Numbered from the stretch's first letter, positions 21,099-32,308 are shown. The stretch: 64,000 nt of DNA from Saccharomycopsis fibuligera x Saccharomycopsis cf. fibuligera (GCA_001936135.1 CP012814.1:496001-560000), one strand, 5' to 3'. Notes: a model not told the origin generated them from the sequence alone. Numbers and translations are program-made.

Positions 21099-22946
21099 AT
21101 GTCTAATAACAGCGAGAAAGAAGCGCCGGTGCCGGTGCCGGTGCCGGTGCCGGTGCCAACATTGTCTCCACGGTCAGAATCAACCCCAGATGCTCAAATT
21201 CAACAACCATCTCCAAGCCCAAAAGAGACCAAAAATAACACTGGGCTCCCTGAATTAACTCTCAAAAATCTCTTTTTTGACCTCCTTAGTGGCCTCAACT
21301 TCATCCTAAACAACCCTCAAGCAACCCCCTTCTACTATCTCTTCTCCATAATCATTGAACTGGTCCTTTGCAAAATAATCATCCACAGAATCCCTTACAC
21401 CGAAATTGATTTCTCCACATACATGCAGCAGATCCAACTTATTAAAGATGGAGAATTGAATTATGCGAATGTGTATGGCGATTCAGGTCCTATTGTTTAT
21501 CCGGGAGGCTATGTGCTTGTCTACTCTTTGATTGAGTCGGTTTATCGTAGTGATGGGCTTAGGTTTGTTCAGAAGGGATTTGGGTGGTTATTGACGGGGA
21601 CGGTATTGGTTTATGCTATTGTTTGTGAGTTGGCCAATGGGGATGCTAATGGTGCTGCTGAAAAGGAGAATAACAAGGATTATAAAATCAATGAAAATAA
21701 GAATAAGAATAAGAATAGCGGCAGCCTTGATGATGATGAGAAAGATGTTACTACTAAAAAGCCAGGACAAAAGTTATTATTCAAAAAACCTTGGGTTTTC
21801 GCATTACTACTCCTTAGCAAAAGAATCCACTCGATATATCTTCTTAGACTATTTAATGATTGTTTTGTCACATTTTCTGTGGCCATAACCATCCTATTAC
21901 TTCAATTAGCCACCAAAGTGACTTCCAAATCATCTAAAACTTCATCATCAAAATGGCCAAAACATGCATTATTGTTCACCGCTACATCTGTCTTTTCTTT
22001 CTCCGTCTCTATCAAAATGAACAGCTTACTATTAGCTCCTGGCTTCTACTTCATTCTCTACTTGTTCAACGACGGCAACTTGGTTCTTCTATCGCTACAT
22101 TTTCTAACCACAGTCCTAGTGCAAGTGGCCGTTGCTTGGCCATTTTTGCAGCTCGGCGACTGGTACGGTTTGACAGCTCGACAGATTCGAGCTAGTTACT
22201 TAAGCAATGCATTTGATTTCTCGAGAAAGTTCATGTATAAGTGGACTATCAACTGGAGGTTTTTGCCAGAGGAGGTTTTCCTCGGTGAGGGGTTCCATCG
22301 GTTATTGTTGGGGTTGCAGGTTGGGTTGTTGGTGGTTTTTGCGTTGACTAGATGGTGTGGTACTACTGTTACAACGACAACTCCAAGTAGCGATGGCGCT
22401 AAGAGCACTGACATTGTTGGCCCTTGCAGAGCATCCACAGCATTTAAAATGTTGAAAAAGTCGTTGCTTAATACGGTAAGTGTCAGTTCAGGTTTTAGAC
22501 CTTTGAATCCAGCATTCGAGTCAAGCCAATACCTTACGCCCGCATATATTCTTTATGTCCTTTCAACCTCAAACTTAGTCGGCATCCTATGCTCAAGATC
22601 GTTACATTATCAATTCCTATCATGGTACTATTTTCAACTACCTTTTCTTTACAGCATTTCTGGATGGGATGATATTACTGTAAATTTAAAAATCTTTGGT
22701 AAAAAGGGCGATGTAGTGAATAGATATCTTGGACAAGGTTTGTCATTGGTGATAATATGCGGATGGCATGTTTTGCATGAGTTGTGCTGGTGTACTTATC
22801 CTTCTAGTTGGTTGAGTTCGCTATGCTTGGTGGGGTTGTTGGTGGGGTTGTTGGGGTCGGTTTGGTATAATGATTTTTTTGAAAATTTTTCGATGGTTAA
22901 GTTTTTTGATGAGAAGTCAGAAGAAGAAGTGAAGAAAGAAAAGTGA
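21099..22946 (+). CDS. ALG3: Dol-P-Man:Man5GlcNAc2-PP-Dol alpha-1,3-mannosyltransferase
   Basis: 615 residues from the ATG at 21099-21101. It adds the first lumenal mannose, from dolichol-phosphate-mannose, to the N-glycan precursor in the ER. It is a polytopic membrane protein with the Alg3 signatures YTEIDFSTYMQQI, GDSGPIVYPGGYVLVY, SKRIHSIYLLRLFNDCF, SIKMNSLLLAPG, FSRKFMYKWTINWRFLPEE and SRSLHYQFLSWYY. It exceeds the S. cerevisiae protein (458 residues) because of a Pro-Val repeat at the N terminus, an Asn/Lys/Asp-rich insert around 195-225 and other loops. Five pure GCCGGT units at 21125-21154 encode the Pro-Val repeat. A CTG codon at 21359-21361 falls where I recall Ser in yeast Alg3. 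Confidence 0.95.
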   Translation: MSNNSEKEAPVPVPVPVPVPTLSPRSESTPDAQIQQPSPSPKETKNNTGLPELTLKNLFFDLLSGLNFILNNPQATPFYYLFSIIIELVLCKIIIHRIPYTEIDFSTYMQQIQLIKDGELNYANVYGDSGPIVYPGGYVLVYSLIESVYRSDGLRFVQKGFGWLLTGTVLVYAIVCELANGDANGAAEKENNKDYKINENKNKNKNSGSLDDDEKDVTTKKPGQKLLFKKPWVFALLLLSKRIHSIYLLRLFNDCFVTFSVAITILLLQLATKVTSKSSKTSSSKWPKHALLFTATSVFSFSVSIKMNSLLLAPGFYFILYLFNDGNLVLLSLHFLTTVLVQVAVAWPFLQLGDWYGLTARQIRASYLSNAFDFSRKFMYKWTINWRFLPEEVFLGEGFHRLLLGLQVGLLVVFALTRWCGTTVTTTTPSSDGAKSTDIVGPCRASTAFKMLKKSLLNTVSVSSGFRPLNPAFESSQYLTPAYILYVLSTSNLVGILCSRSLHYQFLSWYYFQLPFLYSISGWDDITVNLKIFGKKGDVVNRYLGQGLSLVIICGWHVLHELCWCTYPSSWLSSLCLVGLLVGLLGSVWYNDFFENFSMVKFFDEKSEEEVKKEK

Positions 22947-23747
22947 TGTGGTCTGTAACGTACATGCTTTACGGTTTTGCAACTTTTCTCTCTTTGCGGC
23001 TTTCGATGTATGCTGTACAATTATTGTATAATGCTGTCATCTTAACCTCTTAGGATCTCAAATTTTTCTTATTTCCACTGTATCTTTTACTTGCCATTTT
23101 GATCGTTTTGATATGAATTTTTGTTTCAGTTTTAACTTCAATTAACTATTCACTTTTCGATTTTATTTCTCATCATCTTAGTTTTTTGATTTTTTTTTCT
23201 TCCTTTTTTCTCTCTTCATTCAGTTAATAAAATTATTTTGTGCTCAGCTACACTTACCCATGTCATCATTTTTTTCTGTATAATAGTAATTCCTGACTCT
23301 ATACTATTATTCCATTTGCAGCGTTTGCAGCATGATAGCACAAGACACCATTTACAGCTATATATATACAACATCATTTCATCAGTTATTTTCATATTTT
23401 TTAAAAAAAATAAAAAAAAATATGGCTTTCTTATTATTGTTATGTATGACACTTTACCTAATTTCTCCTTGTCATCTATAACATGCTTTATTTAACGTTT
23501 ATAAAGTTTTGGTTTCAGTTTAATGACTAAATCATTTACCAGTTTGTTCATTTATGTATTTATTCATTCAGTTACTTATAGCATATAAAAAAAATTGATA
23601 GATAATAAAAATAAAACAAAAACTAGGAGTACAAATTGTAAGAAAATCTATATAATTTGTCCAAATTAACTACTCCTATACACCCGCATCTTCTTCCTCT
23701 TCACTGGAATCCTCATCTTTCACTTCCACCCGCCAATGTGCTCCTTT
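22947..23747. other. Convergent ALG3/AIM21 3' intergenic region
   Basis: 801 bp, T-rich then A-rich, containing poly-T and poly-A tracts near 23191-23210 and 23402-23420. No gene. Confidence 0.45.
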
Positions 23748-25964
23748 TTAAACATCATTAATGTCATTGTTATCATCATCATTTAAGTCTATCAAAGCAT
23801 CATTATTAATAGATTTCTTATCCTCATTGTCATGATCATTCTTGTCATCGTTAGGCAGCGTTCCTTTTCTTTCCAATCCCGATTTTACCTCCGCAACATT
23901 TTTTCCGTCTTCATTTAACGTATTATTGCTTTGATTGCTTTGATTGCGGTTGAGGTTCAATTCAGTTTGTTCATGCTCAACGCTACCTAACTCTTCTTCT
24001 TTTGGGTAACTCTGATTTTCGTCATGATAATAGTCTTGAGTGACTGATTCTGCATCTGAGTCAATATTGCTGCTGTCATTAACAATATTTTTGTTTAAGT
24101 TGTTTGAAGAGAATGAGGTTTGGGTGCTTGTTCTTGATTTTATCTTAGGAGGAGAAGGAGGAGTTCTACCATCAGTAGCAGAAGCAGCAGCATGAGAAAG
24201 AGAACCACTTGAATCGTTCAATGTATCAGGGGTAGTGTTTTTAGTCACCTTTGCTACTTCTTCAACTCCAGCAACACTGACAACTTTTTCATCTTCCTCA
24301 CTTACATTTTCTTTCGTAGAGTTCTCACTGTTGGTCTTCTTTAGCGACGTTAGTGTTGGCGTTGATGACTTCTTTCCATTTTTCAATGACTCCGCGCTAG
24401 TGCCAGTAGTCTCCCATACATCAGCAACATAAATAACATATTTGCCATCCGCATCACTACCATCGCCATCGCTATTGCCAGATCCACTTGTTGATTTTTT
24501 CGACGTCTCAACTTTTTTCATTGCTGAAGTTGGCAATCTTCTACCTTTGGCTCCCTTTACTCTTGATCTTCTTACATCATTAAGCTTTTTTGGTTCTGCC
24601 TTGACTTCGTCATCGTTGTCGATGGTGGAGGCGTCATTTTCTGGAATGCTGGATGGTCGAGATAATCTTCCTGGGAAAATACCACCTGGTGGAGCCATCC
24701 CAGGTAATGCAAAACCTCCATATAAACCACTTAAATTTTTAGCAATTTCTGATCTTTTACTGCTTGCTGTTGTACTGCTAGTACTTTTTTCTTCATCGTT
24801 ACTGGCGCTGTCATTCGAAGCAGCACTGTTTTTTCTGCTTAGTGGTTCAGGAGTGAATCTTTTCGGCGGTGGTGGCGCCTGATGAAATTGTTGTTGATGT
24901 TGATGTTGTTGTTGATTTAACATGTTTTGAAAAGCAAGGATTTTGGAGGATGGTTTTTTTGGTACTACTGGAGGTGGTTTCTTTTTTACTGGTGGTGTAG
25001 GTTCATTGTTATTAGTGGTGTTAGTGGCTACTGGAAATTGAGTTGGAGTAGCTGACTTGGAAGAATCAGCCGCGTTTGCTTGAGTGGTGTTTGAAGAAGT
25101 AGAGGTAGTGGTATTGATAGCAGCAGTAGCGGAAGAATCTGAGGATACCGAGGATCTATTTGGTCTTCTTGGAATCAAAGGAATTGGCTTTGAAGCAGAG
25201 GTAACAGCAGGAGCAGGAGTGTTTGTAGCGCTGGATTTTGCCGATAATGTGGGCTCTTTGCTAGCAAGAGAAGAAGCAGAAGCAGAAGCAGGGACTGGTT
25301 CTTCTGGCTTCTTCTCAGCGTCATTATTGATTTGCTTGTTGTTGCTTTTAATGCTGTTCGAGTCATTTTCACTTCCAAAATTTTCAGTATAATCCAGTGA
25401 AATACTTTCATTATTGGACACCAACGAGTTGGCAGTGCTTGCTCTTGATGGTCTTTTTGGGATCATTGGGGGAGCAGGTTTTTTACCCAATGTTGGAGAT
25501 CTAATTGGCGGGGTTGGAACTGGGCTTGAGGAAGCAATTGAAGCTATTTTAGCAGATAAAATTGAGGTGGCTTCCTTTTCTTCTTCTTGTTCAGCTTTAT
25601 CATCTTGAGCTTTCACGGTCTTTCCTATGCTAACAGCATCACTTGCCGGGGATTCCAACAGTTCAGCTTCATTTTCAATTTCTTTTGCAATTTCGGTTTC
25701 CGTATCCTCACCTTCACCAGACGGCAAAACATCAACTTTGGAAGTAGTTGGACTTGGAGTAATACCAGTGGTGTTTGTTACACTTTCCTGCTTGTCAATA
25801 TCCTCGCTTGCTGCTGGTTTTATCGATGAGCTGTCAGATGCGTTTGACGTGGTCTTGTTTAATACTAAAGATGACAACGATGAAGCGCCAGACAGGATTC
25901 TTGGCCGATTAGCTGGCCTCTTTGGGATAGCCGGAGGCACTTTTCTAGATTCTTCTTCGGCCAT
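23748..25964 (-). CDS. AIM21: Aim21-like actin-patch protein
   Basis: 738 residues, largely disordered. It contains repeated Pro-rich SH3-ligand-like motifs (PAIPKRPANRP, PPMIPKRPSR, PLIPRRPNRSS, PPPVVPKKPSS, APPPPKRF), a GLYGGFALPGMAPPGG block and a basic SRVKGAKGRRLP motif. The C terminus is acidic and Asn/Asp-rich. Repeated IPKRP motifs plus the GRRLP block match the Aim21 family, which with Tda2 regulates barbed-end actin assembly at cortical patches. The family assignment rests on these short motifs alone; another SH3-binding actin regulator (for example a Bsp1-like protein) is possible. The ATG at 25962-25964 is the first in frame. Confidence 0.62.
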   Translation of the reverse strand: MAEEESRKVPPAIPKRPANRPRILSGASSLSSLVLNKTTSNASDSSSIKPAASEDIDKQESVTNTTGITPSPTTSKVDVLPSGEGEDTETEIAKEIENEAELLESPASDAVSIGKTVKAQDDKAEQEEEKEATSILSAKIASIASSSPVPTPPIRSPTLGKKPAPPMIPKRPSRASTANSLVSNNESISLDYTENFGSENDSNSIKSNNKQINNDAEKKPEEPVPASASASSLASKEPTLSAKSSATNTPAPAVTSASKPIPLIPRRPNRSSVSSDSSATAAINTTTSTSSNTTQANAADSSKSATPTQFPVATNTTNNNEPTPPVKKKPPPVVPKKPSSKILAFQNMLNQQQHQHQQQFHQAPPPPKRFTPEPLSRKNSAASNDSASNDEEKSTSSTTASSKRSEIAKNLSGLYGGFALPGMAPPGGIFPGRLSRPSSIPENDASTIDNDDEVKAEPKKLNDVRRSRVKGAKGRRLPTSAMKKVETSKKSTSGSGNSDGDGSDADGKYVIYVADVWETTGTSAESLKNGKKSSTPTLTSLKKTNSENSTKENVSEEDEKVVSVAGVEEVAKVTKNTTPDTLNDSSGSLSHAAASATDGRTPPSPPKIKSRTSTQTSFSSNNLNKNIVNDSSNIDSDAESVTQDYYHDENQSYPKEEELGSVEHEQTELNLNRNQSNQSNNTLNEDGKNVAEVKSGLERKGTLPNDDKNDHDNEDKKSINNDALIDLNDDDNNDINDV

Positions 25965-26242
25965 TTGTGGTGATGGTTAGTTGGTGGGCTAATTGCTAGA
26001 TTAAGACACTGTACCTTTAGTACCTCAGTGTCTCGATAACATTAAATTACAGTCGCTCACAATATTGAGTTTGAAGCGATGATTATTATTATTAAATCAC
26101 GTGATACATACTTGCACCTCAAAGTGTCTAAAATAAAAAAATTTCACGAAGAAAAGAAAGAAAGATTATTAATAGATGAGGAATGTATCTACGCAGACAC
26201 TCACTCAGTCAGACACAATATCTATAAAGCAACAAACACAAT
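25965..26242. promoter_or_regulatory. AIM21-MAP1 divergent promoter with CACGTG
   Basis: 278 bp. A palindromic TCACGTGA lies at 26097-26104, about 140 bp from both starts. It fits the Cbf1-type bHLH site. Confidence 0.55.
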
Positions 26243-27457
26243 ATGGCAGAAGTTGAAAAGCCAGCTGAAGTACACCGTTGCGCCGGCCCAGACTGTGGCA
26301 AAGAAACCACTTCTACTTTGAAATGTCCCGTATGCTTGAAGCAGAACATCACCTCGCCATTCTGTGGCCAGGACTGCTTCCGTCGTAATTGGGTATGTAC
26401 TGATAAGTCAGTTGTATAATGTTATATATATATATTCTGCTTTGAAGAACTTCATACTAACTCTTAATAGGCCACCCATAAGTTTATACATTCTAAGGAA
26501 GGCGTAGACCATTATGATCCATTTCCAACTTACAACTACACTGGAGATTTGAGACCTTTTTACCCATTAACTCCGAGAAGAGAAGTTCCAGACACTATCA
26601 AAAAGCCAGATTATGCATTGAATGGTACGCCAAACAGTGAATTATTAGAAGCCAGATCTAATAAGATTGATCCATTCAATGAGCAAGAATTGAAAAAATA
26701 TAGAACTGTGTGCAAATTGGGTAGAGAAGTGTTGGATGCTGCTGCCGCTGCGGTTAAACCGGGGGTGACTACCGATGAAATTGATGAGATTGTACACCGT
26801 GAAACAATAAAGAGAAAAGCATACCCTTCGCCACTTAATTACTACAATTTCCCAAAGAGTGTTTGTACTTCAGTGAATGAGATTATTTGTCATGGTATTC
26901 CTGACAAGAGACCATTGCAAGATGGTGATATAGTCAACCTTGATATTTCTCTTTACAAAGACGGATACCATACTGACTTAAATGAAACTTATTATGTTGG
27001 TGACAAGGCCAAAACTAATAAAGAGCTTGTGAATTTGGTAGAAACCACCAGAGAATGTTTGCAGCTTGCTATTGATTCGGTGAAGCCAGGTGTGCCATTC
27101 AGATCCTTTGGTAACATTATCGAAAAACATGCAAAGCAAAATGGCTGTCAAGTGGTGAGAACCTATTGTGGTCATGGGGTTGGTAAATATTTCCATTGCA
27201 GCCCAGAAGTGCCACATTATGCTAAGAATAAAGCTGCTGGGCTTTGCAAGCCAGGAGTGGTTTTCACCATTGAGCCAATGATTACCGCTGGTACTTTCAG
27301 AGACGTTAGATGGCCAGATGACTGGACCGCAGCTACCGCTGATGGTAAAGCTACTGCCCAGTTCGAACATACGATTTTGGTGACGGAAACTGGTGCAGAA
27401 GTGTTGAGTGCGAGATTCAAGAGTTCTCCAGGTGGACCAATAAAGAGACTCGCTTAG
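26243..27457 (+). CDS. MAP1: Methionine aminopeptidase 1
   Basis: Two exons: 26243-26392 and 26471-27457. The 78-nt intron has a GTATGT donor, TACTAAC at 26455-26461 and a TAG acceptor. The product of 378 residues removes initiator Met from nascent proteins at the ribosome. The first exon encodes the zinc-finger region ([29 protein letters not shown]), and the second encodes the pita-bread catalytic domain. The metal ligands are visible: the Asp pair in [20 protein letters not shown], the His in HGVGKYFHC, and the two Glu in FTIEPMI and AQFEHTILV. Length is close to S. cerevisiae Map1 (387). Confidence 0.97.
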
Positions 27458-28587
27458 TTGACTTGTGTTAAAATTAGCCAGGATTTAGTGCTCTATGTTT
27501 TATGTTTATAGATCAGTCAAATGCATATAATATTTACTGAATAGTATGGCTGTAAATGAAGTATATAACAGGGGGTGTGGTGTGCTATAATTTACTAAGA
27601 GCACGCAGAAAATTATCATGACGGACTCACCCACGCGGGTCGGGAGCGCAGTGAACGGAAAGCGGAAAGCGGAAAGCGGAAAGAGTCGTCCGTCCTGCGG
27701 TTACCAGTCCGTCCTGCGGTGGACACTATTGTGGTGGACACTATTGCGGTGGCTGAAGACGAGGGGGAAGGGGGTGCGGAAAACGTCAAAGCGCACGTGC
27801 TCTCCTCCATCAACTTCCACAGCCGGGCAACTGAGGGCGCGCCCCGCGGAAAGCCCGTCAAAAAGAAGAAAAATGAAAATTAAAAAGAAGTGAGTTAGTG
27901 AGCGAGTATTCGATAGAAAAGTAAAAGTAAAACCGAAATTAGCGCCAAAGCCCTGAGTCTTATTGTCAACTTGTCACTGTCACCGTCATCCAGGTTTTTT
28001 GCAACGCGCTTACCATCGCAGCACAGGTCCAAGGCCCTTGCTATACAAATACACATTGATCTCTCTGGATATATCCATAAACAGATACGGCTCGGAATAT
28101 CATCGCTACTGCCATATACACAGCGCTTCGTTGATAACCCGTGCACCACCTACCCACCCATTCAGGCCCCCAAATACTCGTGCGCCCGCGATATTCAGAG
28201 TAGCTCTGTTTTTCCATTTAGAATAAAGAAACAGCAGCACAAAATAACACTTATCCATCCTCACTCACTGCCATTACCACCGGAGGCTGTTATTTCTTCT
28301 TCCTAATCATATATATAACATCACTGTACATAAAAATACGACAATTGACGGTTTGATTCTCAACCTGTACCTGGATATACATATAATACTCTCCCGAACA
28401 ACATAACAAAAATCCCTTTAGAACATCCCGAGCTCCCCAGATGTCAGAATAGGCTTTGCCGTGCAAAATCATCATCAAAAAGAAAAAAATAATATTCAAA
28501 CACAGAAACTTTATCGAAATATACTCACTCTAGTAACAGTTTTCAGAGAAAAGGCATAGCATATATCCAAATCAACACAAGAAAACG
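27458..28587. other. MAP1-FLO8 intergenic region with GC-rich tandem duplications
   Basis: 1,130 bp. From about 27655 to 27755 three unlike tandem duplications follow one another: a 7-bp GCGGAAA unit repeated about three times, a repeat of GTCCGTCCTGCGGT, and a 15-bp GGACACTATTGYGGT unit repeated twice. This stretch is GC-rich against AT-rich surroundings. It lies about 0.9 kb upstream of FLO8. No coding gene is supported. Confidence 0.6.
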
Positions 28588-31119
28588 ATGAATAACATAA
28601 ATAACTCTAATTCAAACCTCAATAACATGCCTCATGTCCGCAATGGCATCGACCAAAATGATCAAATACTTGTTACAGATTCGATCTCAAATAACCCTGA
28701 TAAGCTATTGAATGCTTACATTTATGATTACTTAATAAAATCTGGCTTGGGTGCCAGCTCAAAAGCTTTTTTTGAAGAAGCTAATCTCCCCATTAGCAAA
28801 AACGGTCAACCAGTTAATAAGGCCACTTTGCCAGCAATGCTGCAGCTAGATAGTCCTCCAAAACTTGGATTAGCAATGGATTCTCCTCATGGATTTTTGC
28901 TAGAATGGTGGGAAATTTTTTGGGAAATGTTTAATGCAAAAAGTAATCGACAAGTGTCTCAAAGATCACAACTTTATTATGGTTTGGAACAACAAAAAAG
29001 GGCTAATAATTTGATGATGATGAATATGAATGCTCAACTGCATCTGATGCCTCAACTGCAGCAATTGCAGCAGCAAATTCAGCAACAGCAGTTGCACCAC
29101 CACCACCAACAACAACAGCAGCAACAGCATCATCATCATCCGCTGTTTCAACAACATCAACAACAGCCTGTGCCAGTGCCGCAAACGGCTCAGCATCCTC
29201 AACAGTTTTTCAAAAATGGTAAGGCCATCAGTAATCCGTTGCTTGCTGGTGATGTTAACAAAAATTCTGGTAGTGATATGACTTTTGGTTCTGCTGGTGT
29301 TACTACCCCGCATTCACAAGTAGGAAGCCCCTTGGTAGCAAATACTCCTCTGTTACTGGCTCCTCAAGGTATGACCCTTCAACCAAATGCTTTTGTACCC
29401 CAGAAACTTCAGCAACAACAGCAACAGCAGCAGCAACAGCAACCTGTGATATTCAATCATCATCAACAGTTTAATCCACAAAATCAAGGAATGCCTCATC
29501 AAAGGTCTCCATCAATAATATCTAATGGTCAGCAAAGTATGGTTGGCAATGCTAATGCTGATCTCAACTTGTCTCCTTCCACTGTGCCCCCTAATCTTCA
29601 GCGTACCGTGATTATGCAAAATCAATTGAATAACCCAATGGGACCTCATCAATCACCTCTTAGCCAACATGGCGGTCATCCACCTCAAATTCTCAATCAA
29701 CACGGCCAGCTAGTTGCTGCACCAGTGGGGATGTCTCCTCAAGCTAGAGCCGCGATTCCTGGTGGCAGCGCTGGTGCTGGTGCTGGTGCTGGTGCTGGTG
29801 CTGGTGCTGGTGCTGGTGCTGGTGCTGGTGCTGGTGCTGGTGCTTATTATAATAATAACATTGTGCCTGCAAGTGATAAGAAGGATGGTTTGAATGGTAT
29901 GGATCCAAAAAATGATGACCAGCAACAAACAGGCTCACACCACTCTACCCCTTCTCATTTAACTCCTCTTGAACAGCACCCTACTCCGAAACAACAACAA
30001 TCATTGGTAAGGTCGGGAGGGGCAGCTGATATTGGTGATTTAACTAAACCTGGTGGTCCCGGTGGGGTTCCTGGCCCAGGAGACGCAATTCCTGATGCTG
30101 CTAATTTCAATGCCAATGCCAGAAATGGCCAAATGGGTAATGGTGAAAACAATAATATAAGCATTTTGCGTGATTATCAGTTACAACTTATTATTTTAGA
30201 AAAGCAAAACAAGAAGAATTTGGAAATTTTTAAAACTGATAAAAACGATAATAATATTGCAGAATTAGGAAACGAAAATGACAAAACTGGCATGAAAGCA
30301 ATTGACAATGGTAATAATAATGGAGGCAATGTTGACAATAATGGTAACAATAACAATAATAATCAAAGTACAACGGATGCTCATAATCTTAATGGTAACC
30401 GCAATTTGGGTCATCCTGATGAATTGAATAGTGCCAAAACACCGGGTACTATGCCACCTCCGCAAAATACTAAAAAGAGGTCATCACAAGTATCTTCACC
30501 AGCATTAGGCAATCAACAAATACCTGCCACTGGTGCAACGAAGAAGAGAAAACAAACAAGAAAAAAGAAGAATGCCGCTGGTTCAGAACCGTCATCGCCA
30601 GCTGATCCAATGACACCAACATTAACTCCGGGCCCAGCTCTAAAGCGCAAAGCTTCATCTACTAATGCTGCTAAAAAGCGCGATAGTAAAGCTAATGCTA
30701 AAGATGCTGCTTCTGCTGCCGGTGCTAATGCCTCTACTGCTGCTAATGGCAAAGGTGCTGCTAGTAGTAGCGGTGCTGTCCCTAATAGCAATGGTATAAA
30801 TTTTGGTCCTGAACTCAATCCTACTGCTGGTAATAAAAACCATGAAGCAGATCTTCAGAAAAACCTTGCAGCTACTACTAGCTTGAATAATTCAAGTAAC
30901 AATAACAATCCAAACAACCAGAATAACCAGAACAATAATAACCCTAACAATGGTAGTAATCCTGGAGCTCAGCAGGGCGGTGCAATGCGGAATAGTACTC
31001 CTAGTGCTCCTGATTTTAATTCTGATACGTTATTGGATTTTGGCAATGGGGATAACGGATTTGATATAAATTTTTATCTTGATACTGCTGATTGGAATGT
31101 CAATCATGATTTGACATGA
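28588..31119 (+). CDS. FLO8: LisH-domain transcription factor, Flo8-like
   Basis: 843 residues. A LisH motif lies at about 39-66 (LLNAYIYDYLIKSGL, then SSKAFFEEANLP). It is followed at about 101-116 by HGFLLEWWEIFWEMFN, which matches the TPQGFLYEWWQIFWDIFN block of yeast Flo8. The rest is Gln/His-, Asn- and Ala-rich, with basic NLS-like clusters (TKKRKQTRKKK) and an acidic C terminus (SDTLLDFGNGDNGFDIN). Flo8 acts below PKA to drive filamentation, adhesion and flocculation genes. The paralogous regulator Mss11 also has LisH, so it is the main alternative. Twelve pure GGTGCT units (29773-29844) encode a Gly-Ala repeat. The long upstream region fits a regulated developmental gene. Confidence 0.72.
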   Translation: MNNINNSNSNLNNMPHVRNGIDQNDQILVTDSISNNPDKLLNAYIYDYLIKSGLGASSKAFFEEANLPISKNGQPVNKATLPAMLQLDSPPKLGLAMDSPHGFLLEWWEIFWEMFNAKSNRQVSQRSQLYYGLEQQKRANNLMMMNMNAQLHLMPQLQQLQQQIQQQQLHHHHQQQQQQQHHHHPLFQQHQQQPVPVPQTAQHPQQFFKNGKAISNPLLAGDVNKNSGSDMTFGSAGVTTPHSQVGSPLVANTPLLLAPQGMTLQPNAFVPQKLQQQQQQQQQQQPVIFNHHQQFNPQNQGMPHQRSPSIISNGQQSMVGNANADLNLSPSTVPPNLQRTVIMQNQLNNPMGPHQSPLSQHGGHPPQILNQHGQLVAAPVGMSPQARAAIPGGSAGAGAGAGAGAGAGAGAGAGAGAGAYYNNNIVPASDKKDGLNGMDPKNDDQQQTGSHHSTPSHLTPLEQHPTPKQQQSLVRSGGAADIGDLTKPGGPGGVPGPGDAIPDAANFNANARNGQMGNGENNNISILRDYQLQLIILEKQNKKNLEIFKTDKNDNNIAELGNENDKTGMKAIDNGNNNGGNVDNNGNNNNNNQSTTDAHNLNGNRNLGHPDELNSAKTPGTMPPPQNTKKRSSQVSSPALGNQQIPATGATKKRKQTRKKKNAAGSEPSSPADPMTPTLTPGPALKRKASSTNAAKKRDSKANAKDAASAAGANASTAANGKGAASSSGAVPNSNGINFGPELNPTAGNKNHEADLQKNLAATTSLNNSSNNNNPNNQNNQNNNNPNNGSNPGAQQGGAMRNSTPSAPDFNSDTLLDFGNGDNGFDINFYLDTADWNVNHDLT

Positions 31120-32275
31120 TGATAAAAAGAGGGGGATCAGGATGTTGTATCAGTTTGATTTTTTTCTATCGTAATTGTTGTTGTTATTCTTATTCTTATT
31201 ATTCTTATTCTTAATCATTGTTCTTTACTTTTTCTTATTCTAATGGCCTCTGTTGTTTCTCTTCCTTAAACCCCATGTTTTTCCTAGTTCTTCCGTGTTC
31301 TATAATTTTACATTTTATGTTATTTTACTGTTATTATTGTTATGTTACATTATGTTATTATTACTGTGTTCTATCTATCTAGTTATTCATTCATTCAGTC
31401 CTTCGACCTTTGGCTTCAAGTTTTGATATTCTCATTTCCTCCATGCCATCTCATGGCATCCCATCGCTTCATAGTATTTGTTTCACTTACTAGTTTTTTT
31501 GTCCTTTTTATTGTCATCAATATTTTCTCTTTTTTTGTGCCCTACATTTTTTACAGACTTCTTTTTGTTTTATTCCTTCGTGACCTTTTCTTTTTTTTTT
31601 TTTTTTTTTAGACAAACAACTTTTACAGAGTTTGTATATTAGTTTACCAGCTTAATGACTCAATTTTTTAGTAATTGTTTTCCTTTTTACTGTCCAAAAG
31701 ACTTTTAGTCTTCTTCTCTTTCTCCTCAACTCTACAGCTTGTGGGTGTATTTTACTCTGGTTAATAAATTCTTTCGTTTTTTTTTTTCAATCCTTTATGC
31801 TCAAAGTAATTTTCGCTAAAAAGAAACAAAATTCTCATGAGTGGACTGGCGTATTTGCGTACCTGTCCGTCGTCCACCTTGATTGTAAAATTATACATTA
31901 TCTTCATTGGGCAACATACAGTGACAAAAGTTTCCCTTGAATCCAAAATACATTCACCATCTGTGTGTGAAATAAACGATGATGAACGAAAAACAGAGAA
32001 CATAAGAATCAGCTTGTATATCAAGATACTAGGGTCAGAAGAATAGAATATTAAAACTAGTTTTAAATCGAATTGGATCGAAGTACAACTACCCATCGTT
32101 TTTTGCTTGCCTTGCTGAAGCAACTGTAGCTACCCCCCTTCTCCATGCCAAAATTGAAAAAAAGTAGTCTAGAAAAATAAAAAATAAATGTTATTATTGG
32201 ACTCCCCATCTCGGCTGTACGTATTTTAGCCCCACTTTTTCAATGATGCTTGATTTATTTATTTCTTTTTTTCTT

Positions 32276-32308
<33 letters not shown>

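Noticed and set aside
31761-32123. 120-codon minus-strand frame between FLO8 and GEF1
   Set aside because: No recognised domain, located in convergent 3' UTR DNA, and the opposite strand is also open over 69 codons, which suggests chance.
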